Assembly (NCBI RefSeq): GCF_022511585.1
Contig: NZ_JAKWBN010000001.1
Coordinates: 234,269-298,268 of the forward strand
Direction: 5' to 3'
Length of the DNA stretch: 64,000 nt
Origin: Shimazuella soli
GTDB taxonomy: Bacteria; Bacillota; Bacilli; Thermoactinomycetales; Thermoactinomycetaceae
In this document: in pieces, positions 53,312 to 61,657 of the stretch
Numbering within the stretch: position 1 is the first letter of the stretch
Layout: the number at the start of each line of letters is the position of its first letter
Translations under genes and position numbers: made by a program
Notes under the pieces: model-generated
What the model saw: only the letters and a program-made list of their open reading frames with translations
Database searches by the model: none
Told to the model about the DNA's origin: nothing

Positions 53312-54592
53312 TTAAATTTGGATTGAGGTGTACTCCTCATTTTTTTCAGCTGCATTTTTTCCAGCTACATAGCCTGTACATAACGCAGCAGTAATATTGT
53401 AACCACCTGTATATCCATGAATATCCAACACTTCGCCGCAAAAGTAGAGACCCTTCATCAATTTGGAACCCATTGTTTTCGGATTTACCTCTTTGACATG
53501 AACACCACCACCTGTGACAAATGCCTTTTCTAGCGGCAATGTCCCATTTGCAGAGAGCGGGAAATGTTTCACGAGTTTTGCAAGTTTTTGGATTTGTTCA
53601 TTGGAAAAATGAGCAGAAAGTTGATCTTCTTCTATTTCAGCCTTTTGGCATAGAACAGGAATGAGCCTTTCTGGAATCCAGCCTTTCATCAAATTTACGG
53701 TATGTTTCTTTGGATGGGCTTTTCGTTTATGCTGTAAATCTTGTTCGATACTAGACAAAGATTGATCTGGAAACAGGTCTATCAACATAGGAATACACTT
53801 CTCGCCTGTTTTCTTTTGTTGTTTTAGCACAAATTGACTGCAACGAAGAGCGATAGGGCCTGAAAAGCCGAAATGAGTAAAGATCATATCACCACGATGA
53901 GAAATGACAGGTTTTCCTTTTGGATTGAGTACAGAAAGAGTAACATCTCGTAAAGACAAGCCTTGCAATGTTTTGGTGCGAATGAGTGGCTCGTCAGAGG
54001 TAATGGGGACTTCTGTTGGAAATAGTTCTGTTATCGTGTGCCCTGCGGCTTCTGCCCAAGCATAACCATCTCCTGTCGAACCAGTATGCGGCACCGACTT
54101 GCCACCTGTCGCGATAATGACATTTTTCGTTTTCCAGACTTCTCCATCCATTCCTTCCACACCAACTACCTGCCCATTTTCATATATTAGGCGTTTTACA
54201 GCAGTATTTGTTTTCATTTCCACATGCACAGAACGAACTTTTTGCAGTAATGCTTGTACTACATCTTTGGCACTATTTGAAACGGGGAACATTCTTCCGT
54301 TGTCTTCTTCTTTTAAAGCGATGCCAAGGTCTTCAAAAAAGCGAATAATATCTTGGTTGTTAAAAGTAGCAAAAACACTATGCAGAAATCGTCCATTTCC
54401 GGGAATGAATTTAATCAATTCATCTAAACTTTTATTATTGGTTACGTTACAGCGTCCACCACCGGAGATCGCTAGTTTTCTCCCTAATTTATTGCCTTTA
54501 TCCAGTAACAGCACTTTTGCTCCATGGATTCCTGCCGACGCACTGGCCATCAATCCAGATGGTCCGCCGCCAATTACGATCACATCAAACAT
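53312..54592 (-). CDS. ytfP: BaiN/HI0933-family NAD(P)/FAD-dependent oxidoreductase (YtfP type)
   Basis: A 426-residue flavoprotein. [30 protein letters not shown] is the FAD-binding Rossmann motif, [18 protein letters not shown] the HI0933 signature, [23 protein letters not shown] a second nucleotide contact, and [43 protein letters not shown] the C-terminal FAD contact. The biological substrate is unknown in most species. A 33-base stretch of its 3' end is repeated at 52136-52168. Confidence 0.92.
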   Translation of the reverse strand: MFDVIVIGGGPSGLMASASAGIHGAKVLLLDKGNKLGRKLAISGGGRCNVTNNKSLDELIKFIPGNGRFLHSVFATFNNQDIIRFFEDLGIALKEEDNGRMFPVSNSAKDVVQALLQKVRSVHVEMKTNTAVKRLIYENGQVVGVEGMDGEVWKTKNVIIATGGKSVPHTGSTGDGYAWAEAAGHTITELFPTEVPITSDEPLIRTKTLQGLSLRDVTLSVLNPKGKPVISHRGDMIFTHFGFSGPIALRCSQFVLKQQKKTGEKCIPMLIDLFPDQSLSSIEQDLQHKRKAHPKKHTVNLMKGWIPERLIPVLCQKAEIEEDQLSAHFSNEQIQKLAKLVKHFPLSANGTLPLEKAFVTGGGVHVKEVNPKTMGSKLMKGLYFCGEVLDIHGYTGGYNITAALCTGYVAGKNAAEKNEEYTSIQI

Positions 54593-54671
54593 AAGATCCT
54601 CCCGATTATCCTAATCCTATTTATCATTAGTTTTATCATCTTTTTCTACTTTATCACGGTTGTCCTATAAA

Positions 54672-54703
54672 CAAAAAGAAACCAGCTTGTATAAAAGCTG
54701 GTC
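54672..54703 (-). terminator. Terminator of the vWA lipoprotein gene
   Basis: On the minus strand ACCAGCTT pairs with AAGCTGGT, then a T-rich tract TTTCTTTTTG. Confidence 0.8.
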
Positions 54704-54711
54704 ATGAAATT

Positions 54712-56034
54712 CTATTGCTTATATTTATTGGTCATCTGGTCTTTTTCACTTTTAATCTTTGCCTCGATTTCTTGTCTTGCTTGTTCCAATTGGTCTTCTT
54801 TGGCTTTTGCCACTCGGTTGATTTCGTCTGAAATCATTTTATATCTTTTTTGGGTGAGGTTATATAGTTCACTATATCTATTTCCGTCTAGAATTCCTTT
54901 GTTTTGCAAATAGAGCATTGCTTCGGCATAACGTTTATTTTCTTGGAGAATTTTTTTGATCAATGCTGTTTTTTCATTTGTTCGATCCATCCATTTTTTC
55001 GACCACTGCTTTTCAATGCTAACCCAGTTGTTATCTCCCCATCTTGTCCACTTTAGCCAGAGGTCAAATTGAGCCTTCTGCATTTCTCTCTGTAATTCTT
55101 CTGCTGTTTTTACATCTACATATGTTCCTCCACCAGCTTGTGAGATCTTTTCTAGAGCTTGTCTGTCTTTGGAAGGGATGTCGAAACCAATAATATTCAC
55201 AACCGCTTTAATATTGGATTGATGGATCGATTGTGCAGCTTGGACAGGACTTCCGCCACAGGTTTCTACCCCATCACTTACTATGTAGAGGATGTTTTCT
55301 GTATCTGTTTCTTTGGTTTGATTAATCTGTGTTTTTGCATCTTCCATCGCTTTGGCAATGGGAGTCCAGCCAGCAGGTTTTGCTTGCTGCAAAGCAGTGG
55401 AAAATGCATTGGCATCATAGGGAGCAGAGGGATAGACTACTTCTGTTTGCGAGCAGGATAGTTGTTTGTCGCTATTGCTCCCGCTTCCTTTGTGACCATA
55501 CAGACGCAAGGAAATATCTGCTCCTTTTTGGAGGGAAGAAGCAAATTGTGTCACGGCTGCTTTCGCTAATTCCATTTTGGTTTTTCCACCGATTTTTCCG
55601 TTCATACTTCCACTGGCATCGAGAAGAATTTGCACATGTACCTTCTTCGTTGTCTCTCCTTGGGATTGTGCAGATTCCCCAGGTCGATTTGTATCAAAGG
55701 TGTAAGTAGGGCTGATGGCATTAATTTTTTGCAACCCATCTTCGTAATTTTCAGCCAAGTTGTAAACGAGTTGGTTATACATATCTTGAGCAGAAGTATT
55801 TTTTGTAAACTTATCCAATACTTCTTGCTCAAATTTCCTTTTTTCATAATTGGTGCCTGCATAAGGACCAGGCCCTTCTTTCAGCATTCCAGAAATATCT
55901 GTTGCTGCTTGATGACTTGGTGTCTGGTTTTGTGTTTGTGTATTCGTTGTATTTGATTTCGACGAACACGCTCCGGTGACAGCTAACATTGCTATCAAGA
56001 TGGTGTATGAAATTTTTCGTATCAGTGTGATCAC
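54712..56034 (-). CDS. vWA-domain lipoprotein
   Basis: A protein of up to 440 residues. Lipoprotein signal peptide with lipobox AVTGAC. A von Willebrand A domain (about 130-330) has the MIDAS motif DASGSMNGK, LRLYGHKG and YIVSDGVETCGG. A lysine/glutamate-rich coiled coil forms the end (about 350-440). This resembles YwmC/YwmD-type secreted vWA proteins. Start is unclear: GTG 56034 lies inside the GAGGTG ribosome-binding site, while a CTG nine bases later has ideal spacing. Function probably adhesion or envelope interaction. Confidence 0.85.
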   Translation of the reverse strand: MITLIRKISYTILIAMLAVTGACSSKSNTTNTQTQNQTPSHQAATDISGMLKEGPGPYAGTNYEKRKFEQEVLDKFTKNTSAQDMYNQLVYNLAENYEDGLQKINAISPTYTFDTNRPGESAQSQGETTKKVHVQILLDASGSMNGKIGGKTKMELAKAAVTQFASSLQKGADISLRLYGHKGSGSNSDKQLSCSQTEVVYPSAPYDANAFSTALQQAKPAGWTPIAKAMEDAKTQINQTKETDTENILYIVSDGVETCGGSPVQAAQSIHQSNIKAVVNIIGFDIPSKDRQALEKISQAGGGTYVDVKTAEELQREMQKAQFDLWLKWTRWGDNNWVSIEKQWSKKWMDRTNEKTALIKKILQENKRYAEAMLYLQNKGILDGNRYSELYNLTQKRYKMISDEINRVAKAKEDQLEQARQEIEAKIKSEKDQMTNKYKQ

Positions 56035-56281
56035 CTCAGTAGGTATTGTATGAATAAAGCTTATTTTATATTAAGTAGGAAGAATGGGATACACCGAGAA
56101 ATTAGAAGATTCATAAAGGTGTAAGGAAGAATATCAAAAAAATGAAAGAATAACAGATATAGGATTATTACAATAAAATGGATATCTATCTGTTTAAGTT
56201 GAGTTTTCTTCGATTTATACATACAATAGGGACAGTGAGCATAATACGTTCGGAGAATTGGTAAAAGGGGTAGCTCCAATT

Positions 56282-56563
56282 ATGTCCAAAGTAATGGAAA
56301 TCAGATCAACCTTGATGAAGATGAGAGTAGGAGAAGCAGTTCGCTTTCCGACAAATAAGCCAGATCAATTTGTAGAGATAGACCGAGTATTCACTGGAAA
56401 AAAACAGAGTTGGGTTGTTTATGTTGACGGAGAAAGAAAAGTAATGAGAAAGATAGATGAGGTTGTGGAAGTAATTCAAAAAAACTGGAATCCAAGCTTG
56501 AAGAAGATCATGGATGAGCAGTTTTCTGAGTTAGAGGAGATCATTGATTTAGGTGAATTTTAA
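56282..56563 (+). CDS. Hypothetical protein, 93 residues
   Basis: A small charged protein (KVMEIRSTLMKMRVGEAVRFPTNKPDQFVEIDRVFTG then KKQSWVVYVDGERKVMRKIDEVVEVIQ). ATG 56282 is chosen; AAAAGGGG lies about 13 bases upstream, and a TTG at 56258 is an alternative. No family recognised. Confidence 0.6.
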   Translation: MSKVMEIRSTLMKMRVGEAVRFPTNKPDQFVEIDRVFTGKKQSWVVYVDGERKVMRKIDEVVEVIQKNWNPSLKKIMDEQFSELEEIIDLGEF

Positions 56564-56790
56564 TGCATAGGGCTGAATCCATTTGGAGGATTTGGTCCTT
56601 TTTGTATTTTTTAAGATTTTTTTCGAATTTTCCCTAAAGAGTATTCCTTTCCAATATCTTGACAATCTGTCTATTCTTGAATTATGTTTAAACAAAATAT
56701 TATAGTTTTATATTTTTTGAGTATATAAAACTCATATATTTTATGCTTTTATTTTGGATTTTAATCTTATAAGAGGTGTGGAGAGTGAAA

Positions 56791-57663
56791 ATGAAAAAGA
56801 TAAGAAACATTATTTTTCTAATGGCAATTTTAAGTTTCTTACCTGCTTGTTCTGCTGTGGAATCTATTTTGCCTGCACCAGGTGATGCTCAAAAAGTAGA
56901 AGAGGTGCTAAAAAAAGTTGAACCAGTGATGCAAAAGGCTTCATCCAATATCGACTACAAATTTAGTGTGACTTCCACTGCTAAAACCAAAAGGCAAAAA
57001 GATGAAGAATATAAAATCCATTACGTCGACGATAATAATCTCCAAATCCAAAAAATAAAAGGAGAATACCAGGACGAAGAACCAATCGTATATATCAATG
57101 GCGAACAATGGGTATATGATGACATTCTCGATAAGGTCATCGCACAAGGTAAAGAGGAAAATGCTCTTAAAGCGGAAATGCCTTATCATTATGAAGCAAT
57201 TTCCAAAACATATTTTATTGAACGTGCTAAAGCAATGGGAGATCAAGTTGCTGTAAAAGATGAGGGGAATTCTATCGTACTTTCTGGTGAACTAAAGGAA
57301 AAAAGTTCCCAAAAAGATAATGAAGTGACTGCGTTAGAAAAGTTATTACAACGTGAGAGGAATTATATATTTGATTTACAATTAGCTGATGAGAAATTCG
57401 GAACGAATGGAGATCAGCTTGACTCGTATCAGTTCAAGATGTGGATAGATAAAAAAACGTACCGAATCACAAAGGTAGAGAGTATCTTAAATGCGGAAAT
57501 TATGGTCATTACGAAGCAAACACATGCTGATTATTATGATGAGCAAGAGGGTGTTCCTGTTGTGGTAAAAGAGATTTTAACCTTTTCACCAGCATCTAAT
57601 ACGATTGCCAAACCAAAAGATAAAGTAACAGCAGAAGAGAAAAGTGAAGCAGAATATCACTAA
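56791..57663 (+). CDS. Predicted lipoprotein
   Basis: A 290-residue lipoprotein with signal helix IIFLMAILSFLPACS, lipobox LPAC. The mature part is strand-rich with repeated VYINGEQWVYDD and SYQFKMWIDKKTYRITKVES patterns seen in LolA/LppX-like beta-sheet lipoproteins (DUF6612-like). It is followed 31 bases later by a second lipoprotein with the same plan. GTG 56785 is an alternative start. Role unknown; lipid or envelope binding is inferred only from the fold type. Confidence 0.7.
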   Translation: MKKIRNIIFLMAILSFLPACSAVESILPAPGDAQKVEEVLKKVEPVMQKASSNIDYKFSVTSTAKTKRQKDEEYKIHYVDDNNLQIQKIKGEYQDEEPIVYINGEQWVYDDILDKVIAQGKEENALKAEMPYHYEAISKTYFIERAKAMGDQVAVKDEGNSIVLSGELKEKSSQKDNEVTALEKLLQRERNYIFDLQLADEKFGTNGDQLDSYQFKMWIDKKTYRITKVESILNAEIMVITKQTHADYYDEQEGVPVVVKEILTFSPASNTIAKPKDKVTAEEKSEAEYH

Positions 57664-57694
57664 AATATAAAATTAGAGGAGGAGGAAAAATAGA

Positions 57695-58621
57695 TTGAAA
57701 AAATTACTTATCTTAGGAATCATAGCCATACTTAGTATGTTTGTAGTTGCATGTTCGTCCGAAACGAAGACTACCACCAATCAATCAAAAGAAAATACTA
57801 CTACCGAAAGCGCAATGGAAATTATAAAAAAGGCAAAGGAAAAACAGAGTACCATGAAAGGAGAATCCTATACAGAACAGTACAAATTGGAACATACCTT
57901 TCAATCCGAAGCAGAAGATGGAATGCCGATTAATTTTACAAATATTCGAGTAGGCAAATACGAACGTGATCGTATATTTAACCCATATGCAGAACATATA
58001 ACTGGCCAATACGAATCGAGCTTTAGGATTAATATAAAAGGATATAAAGATGATGGTGGAAAAACAAACGTCTTCCAACAAGAGGAATACGATGTAAATG
58101 GCAAGGTTTATTACAAAACAAATGAAGATAAAAAGTGGACTATTTCTTCTATGGGCAAAATATCTGGATTTTTTCGAACGAAATTTTTAGACGAATTGAT
58201 TAAAATCAATAACAATAAAAATATAAAAGTGACCCATGAGAATGGTTTGTATAAACTTGTCTTCGACAAAGCGTATTTCAATGAAAATAATCAACTCTTT
58301 GAGTTTTATAAGAAAAATTACTCATACTATCATGCAACGGATTTCGTAGAAGAAAAACTAAAGAAAGATTCTGGACAAACTATTTTGTATGATCAGGCTC
58401 AATTTAAAAATCCAATCGTAGAGATATGGGTAGATCAAAATAACTTTATGATCAAAAAGTTTTCCATTATATCCTCTATTCGTATTCCAACCGTATCTAC
58501 CGAAAAAGGAAAAGATGGAAAAACAAAAGAGTTTCCTCCTTTTTATATAGAACAACAATGGTCAGCGGAAATACACAAAGAATTTACTGGATCAATAAAC
58601 CCGCCACCTGATGCCAAATAA
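57695..58621 (+). CDS. Predicted lipoprotein, paralogue-like
   Basis: A 308-residue lipoprotein with signal helix LLILGIIAILSMFVVACSS, lipobox VVAC. It shares the general plan of the preceding gene: EIIKKAKEKQSTMKGESYTEQYKLEH near the start and NPIVEIWVDQNNFMIKKFSII towards the end. TTG 57695 follows GGAGGAGG. Both genes probably form one operon ended by the terminator at 58640. Confidence 0.72.
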   Translation: MKKLLILGIIAILSMFVVACSSETKTTTNQSKENTTTESAMEIIKKAKEKQSTMKGESYTEQYKLEHTFQSEAEDGMPINFTNIRVGKYERDRIFNPYAEHITGQYESSFRINIKGYKDDGGKTNVFQQEEYDVNGKVYYKTNEDKKWTISSMGKISGFFRTKFLDELIKINNNKNIKVTHENGLYKLVFDKAYFNENNQLFEFYKKNYSYYHATDFVEEKLKKDSGQTILYDQAQFKNPIVEIWVDQNNFMIKKFSIISSIRIPTVSTEKGKDGKTKEFPPFYIEQQWSAEIHKEFTGSINPPPDAK

Positions 58622-58639
58622 AAACTCATATATGGAAAT

Positions 58640-58674
58640 AATAAGAGCCCTGTGCAGACGCATAGGGCTTATTT
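58640..58674 (+). terminator. Terminator of the lipoprotein pair
   Basis: AATAAGAGCCCT pairs with AGGGCTTATT, followed by TTTC. Confidence 0.85.
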
Positions 58675-58704
58675 CAAATCTATCTAAATCGTATAGTTTC
58701 GACC

Positions 58705-58733
58705 GGCGACCAACTGACACGTCAGTGGTCGCC
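58705..58733 (-). terminator. GC-rich hairpin without U-tract
   Basis: GGCGACCAACTGAC and GTCAGTGGTCGCC pair over 13 positions with one bulged base. It lies 16 bases past the stop of the minus-strand GC-rich gene. No T-tract on either strand. Confidence 0.55.
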
Positions 58734-58748
58734 TTCCCCTAAGGGATG

Positions 58749-59072
58749 TCAGCTGTTGCCGCTGCCGGGCCGCTGCTCCAGCAGGTTCGCGAGGGGGATG
58801 TTCTCACGGCCCGAGTCCTCCGGAAACACGACCATGGGAACCTCGTTGGGGTTGTCCTTGTCGTATTCGACCTGAGCGCCCTCGGAGTCCGGAACATCGC
58901 TCCACTTCGTGAGACCACGCATGCGGAACTCGATGTGGCCGTTAGCCACCCTGGCTTCGAGCCGGAGACTGTCTTCTCCCTTGAGACGGAAGACGTAGAG
59001 AATCTGCTCTTCACTCTGCCTTTTCCGGGTCGACTCGAAGATCAGGTAGTTCTCAGCCGGGCCAGCGACCAT
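58749..59072 (-). CDS. Hypothetical protein, GC-rich unit
   Basis: A 107-residue soluble protein, strand-rich (NYLIFESTRKRQSEEQILYVF, SLRLEARVANGHIEFRMRG) with an acidic C-half. AAGGAG seven bases before ATG 59072 decides the start; a longer frame from 59111 lacks such a site. Composition is strikingly GC-rich (codons such as CTC, GAG, CGG) next to AT-rich lipoprotein genes. No family recognised. A hairpin without U-tract follows. Confidence 0.65.
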   Translation of the reverse strand: MVAGPAENYLIFESTRKRQSEEQILYVFRLKGEDSLRLEARVANGHIEFRMRGLTKWSDVPDSEGAQVEYDKDNPNEVPMVVFPEDSGRENIPLANLLEQRPGSGNS

Positions 59073-59236
59073 GATGGCTCTCCTTAGAGGTGCGCAATTA
59101 GCGGTTGCCATTGCTTATTATTATCATAGTGGAAAATGTTGTGAATGTACATGAGACGTCTGCTATTTCCAGTTTTATGGAAAGTATTCACTTTAGTTGC
59201 TTTTCTAACAAGCTAAATTTGTTTCTAGTATCAGAA

Positions 59237-59281
59237 AACTGCACCTCCTATTGTTAATAAGTCTAACAATTGGGTGCAGTT
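59237..59281. repeat. Two-tier inverted repeat in intergenic region
   Basis: AACTGCACC (59237) pairs with GGTGCAGTT (59273), and inside it ATTGTTA (59250) with TAACAAT (59264). It lies in the 313-base gap between two GC-rich genes; the rest of the gap holds no frame. It may be a terminator or a structured RNA. Confidence 0.5.
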
Positions 59282-59321
59282 AATAATTGGCTTTGATTTA
59301 TTGAAAGATATAATATTTACT

Positions 59322-59356
59322 GGCTCCGTGATGGGAATGTATCCTATCACGGAGCC
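59322..59356 (-). terminator. GC-rich hairpin after the 30-residue gene
   Basis: GGCTCCGTGAT and its exact complement with a 13-base loop, 29 bases past the stop at 59386 on the minus strand. No T-tract. Confidence 0.55.
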
Positions 59357-59385
59357 GTGGGTGACTGGGATGGGAGCTCAGTTTC

Positions 59386-59478
59386 TTAGGGCTGCGCCTT
59401 GCTTCCGAATCGGAGGAGGAGGTAGAAACCGAACCCACCCAAGGTGAGACCTCCGATGATCTTCAAGCAGGTGATCAT
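59386..59478 (-). CDS. 30-residue single-helix membrane peptide
   Basis: A complete mini-gene: ATG 59478 eight bases after GGAAGG, reading ITCLKIIGGLTLGGFGFYLL and then LRFGSKAQP, a glycine-rich membrane helix with a basic end. It ends with TAA and a GC-rich hairpin follows. Codons are GC-rich. It could be a small membrane regulator or a toxin-like peptide; no family recognised. Confidence 0.5.
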   Translation of the reverse strand: MITCLKIIGGLTLGGFGFYLLLRFGSKAQP

Positions 59479-59586
59479 CGTCCTTCCTTCCTAATCACTC
59501 AACAGTAACTTTATTTCACTATATCATAAGATGATTTTCATTAGGAGGTATAACCAATTAAATTTAGTCCAGATTACTTCTTATAG

Positions 59587-59615
59587 TTGTCATACTATTT
59601 TGTGAAGAGTATAAT
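59587..59615 (+). promoter_or_regulatory. Promoter of the TPR regulator gene
   Basis: TTGTCA, 17 bases, then exact TATAAT. The transcript would have a leader of about 175 bases. Confidence 0.7.
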
Positions 59616-59709
59616 ACGGATATCGGTAAAATCTAAATATTGTTAAATAAACGTATTTTTACCATCATAAGTGAAATCGAAGTAATTATTGCGTTCATTC
59701 GCTATTTTT

Positions 59710-59725
59710 AAGTAAATATTTACTT
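59710..59725. promoter_or_regulatory. 16-base palindrome, candidate operator
   Basis: AAGTAAATATTTACTT is a perfect palindrome 95 bases after the -10 element and 73 bases before the regulator start. It could be an operator for autoregulation. Perfect palindromes this AT-rich also occur by chance. Confidence 0.35.
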
Positions 59726-59797
59726 TTCGTTGTGTATCCGCTTACAAATAACATCACGGTAGTAAACAACAGGGGAAAAACTTTTTGGAGGACTGGA

Positions 59798-61186
59798 ATG
59801 GTGGATTGGAATCGAAAACAGCTTGGGGAGCTGTGTAAGAAACGTCGGGAAGAATTAGGGTTTAAGCAGCATACGTTAGCAGATGAGCGTATTTCTGCTA
59901 CTACCATCAGCAATTTAGAAAATGGAACCAAGCGTCTTAGCGATGAATTATTGGCTTACTATTTGCAGGAGAAATTAGAGTGGTCGATGGAAGACTTGCC
60001 AAAGCTACTGCAAGAAAAGGCTGAGAAAGAGAAACAGGAACGATTTACAATTGGGCTGCGTCTAAGAACGGTGGAAAATGACCTTGACTGTGTGAGCATC
60101 CAAGAAGGTTTAAGGATGATTCGTCAAATGGAGCAGGAACTCAAAGGCAAGCGTCCTTACTTTGCTGTATTGGAATACCTTCGCGGAAAGTGTTATTACC
60201 ACAGTGACAAACTAGAGAAGGCAGTCGCCCATTTTCAGCAGGCTATTCAGATTTTTGATGAGCATCCTTCAATTCATTACACGAATATAAAAGCTTTTTG
60301 TTTATACCAACTAAGTCGTAGTTTTCATGTAATGAATAAACTGGATTTAGCTCTTTCTTGTGCACAAGATGGTTTGAGCTCTTTCTTGCCAGAAGGGGAT
60401 AGAAGATACATCCAATATTCTTTACACATTAGCAAGGTAATCTATTATGAAAAGCTAGAACGCAATAGTGAAGCAATGGAGATTATCGAATGGCTAGAAG
60501 AACATTTTGAAGAGTTGGATACGGAAATAAAACTAAATGTATACCAGTTAAAAGCTACATTGTACAATAAAGACAAGAGATATAAAAAAGCAATTCAGTG
60601 TGCTGAGACTGGGATTGACATTGCTCGACGAGAAAAGAAATTTGACCGTTGTTTTGAACTTTGGACAACGGCAGGAACCATATACAAAAATATGGGACAG
60701 TATGATGCTGCGGAACTTAGCTTTCAAACAGCATCAAAATTTGAGGACAAGGTAAAAAAGAAACAATTAGTTGCACAGAATGGTAAAGAACTTGGACAGT
60801 TATATTTGTTACAAGGAAATATAGTTTTAGCGGTAGAGAAGTTACAAAACGCATTGCAATTGAGTAAAAAATCGAAAGATAGCCTGCGTTATTGTGAAGT
60901 TCTACAAGCTCTTGGTGAATGTTATTTGCAACAAAAGCATCATAAGGAAGCAATCCAGTATCTTAAACAAGCACAGAAAGTAGCAGAAGAACATTCTTTT
61001 TATCCACAGGAAAGAGATATCGTCATTTTGCTAGCAAAATGTTATGAAAAGTCGAATATGATAAAGTATAATCATTATTCAAGTAGATTGTTTCATATCT
61101 CATTGAAATTAAAGGAGGAGGTGAGCGAATCCATGCGGTTACATGAGACAAAAAGATGGTTGGCAGGTGATCCTCCTGATGTTTAA
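59798..61186 (+). CDS. XRE-TPR regulator (RRNPP-like)
   Basis: A 462-residue protein. An XRE helix-turn-helix occupies about residues 4-62 (LGELCKKRREELGFKQHTLADERISATTISNLENG). The rest is a series of tetratricopeptide-like repeats (LRGKCYYHSDKLEKAVAHFQQAI; LGQLYLLQGNIVLAVEKLQNAL; LGECYLQQKHHKEAIQYLKQA). This plan is that of RRNPP quorum-sensing regulators such as PlcR, NprR and Rap, which bind short exported peptides. No signal-peptide gene is visible in the 286 bases after it. GGAGGACT precedes ATG 59798. It sits just before the lasso operon and is a likely regulator of it, which is inference. Confidence 0.85.
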   Translation: MVDWNRKQLGELCKKRREELGFKQHTLADERISATTISNLENGTKRLSDELLAYYLQEKLEWSMEDLPKLLQEKAEKEKQERFTIGLRLRTVENDLDCVSIQEGLRMIRQMEQELKGKRPYFAVLEYLRGKCYYHSDKLEKAVAHFQQAIQIFDEHPSIHYTNIKAFCLYQLSRSFHVMNKLDLALSCAQDGLSSFLPEGDRRYIQYSLHISKVIYYEKLERNSEAMEIIEWLEEHFEELDTEIKLNVYQLKATLYNKDKRYKKAIQCAETGIDIARREKKFDRCFELWTTAGTIYKNMGQYDAAELSFQTASKFEDKVKKKQLVAQNGKELGQLYLLQGNIVLAVEKLQNALQLSKKSKDSLRYCEVLQALGECYLQQKHHKEAIQYLKQAQKVAEEHSFYPQERDIVILLAKCYEKSNMIKYNHYSSRLFHISLKLKEEVSESMRLHETKRWLAGDPPDV

Positions 61187-61206
61187 AAGATTTTTAAGTT
61201 GAGAGA

Positions 61207-61236
61207 GCTGTTTCCCGCTGGGGAAGCAGCTTTTTT
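61207..61236 (+). terminator. Terminator of the regulator gene
   Basis: GCTGTTTCCC with GGGGAAGCAGC (one wobble), followed by six T residues. It separates the regulator from the lasso operon. Confidence 0.88.
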
Positions 61237-61388
61237 AAAAATTTTTTCGTTAGTTTCCATCAATTTGAATGAAAAAAGATTGAAATTTACCAATTAATTG
61301 CTTATTAGGTTCAAAAAAACAGACATTTGCTAGAAAGAACACTACTTTTTTACTCCTAAGAAGCTCTATAGAGTGAATATTTTCATAT

Positions 61389-61417
61389 TTGTCAGAAAAA
61401 TAAAACTACCCTATAGT
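61389..61417 (+). promoter_or_regulatory. Promoter of the lasso-peptide operon
   Basis: TTGTCA, 17 bases, TATAGT. Transcription would begin near 61424. ATCGCTG (61424) and CAGCGAT (61443) form a seven-base hairpin at the very start of the transcript. Confidence 0.65.
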
Positions 61418-61472
61418 GTGATTATCGCTGGATAGAGTGATTCAGCGATTCCAAACGAAAGGAGGGACAACA

Positions 61473-61601
61473 ATGGAGTACAACAGTGAATGGGTAGAGC
61501 CAAAATTGATTTACTTAGGCAGCGTAGAAGAGCTAACCGGCCAAGGCGGCAGCAACAATGATGATGGTTGGTATCATTCGAAGTTAGCAAAAGATGAGTA
61601 A
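61473..61601 (+). CDS. Lasso peptide precursor
   Basis: A 42-residue precursor. The leader carries the lasso recognition pattern: W7, P10, L12, G16 and T22 in WVEPKLIYLGSVEELTG, equivalent to the YxxPxLxxxGxxxxxT motif bound by the B1 protein. The core lies after the T22-G23 pair. If Thr is at -2, the core is QGGSNNDDGWYHSKLAKDE, with Asp at position 7 or 8 available to close the macrolactam ring. Gly23 or Gly25 as first residue are alternatives. GGAGGGAC precedes ATG 61473. The maturation genes follow on the same strand. Confidence 0.88.
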   Translation: MEYNSEWVEPKLIYLGSVEELTGQGGSNNDDGWYHSKLAKDE

Positions 61602-61608
61602 AACATCT

Positions 61609-61638
61609 AAGAGACTCAGTAATTTGACTGAGTCTCTT
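61609..61638 (+). terminator. Hairpin between precursor and maturation genes
   Basis: A perfect 12-base stem (AAGAGACTCAGT and complement) with a six-base loop, eight bases after the precursor stop. The T-tract is weak (TTATTC), so it should let part of transcription through and stabilise the short precursor mRNA, giving more precursor than enzyme. Confidence 0.7.
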
Positions 61639-61657
61639 ATTCAAAAGGAGGATACAC

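Noticed and set aside
58746-59087. Plus-strand frame opposite the GC-rich 107-residue gene
   Set aside because: High GC gives open frames on both strands; only the minus-strand frame has AAGGAG at the right distance and a hairpin after it.
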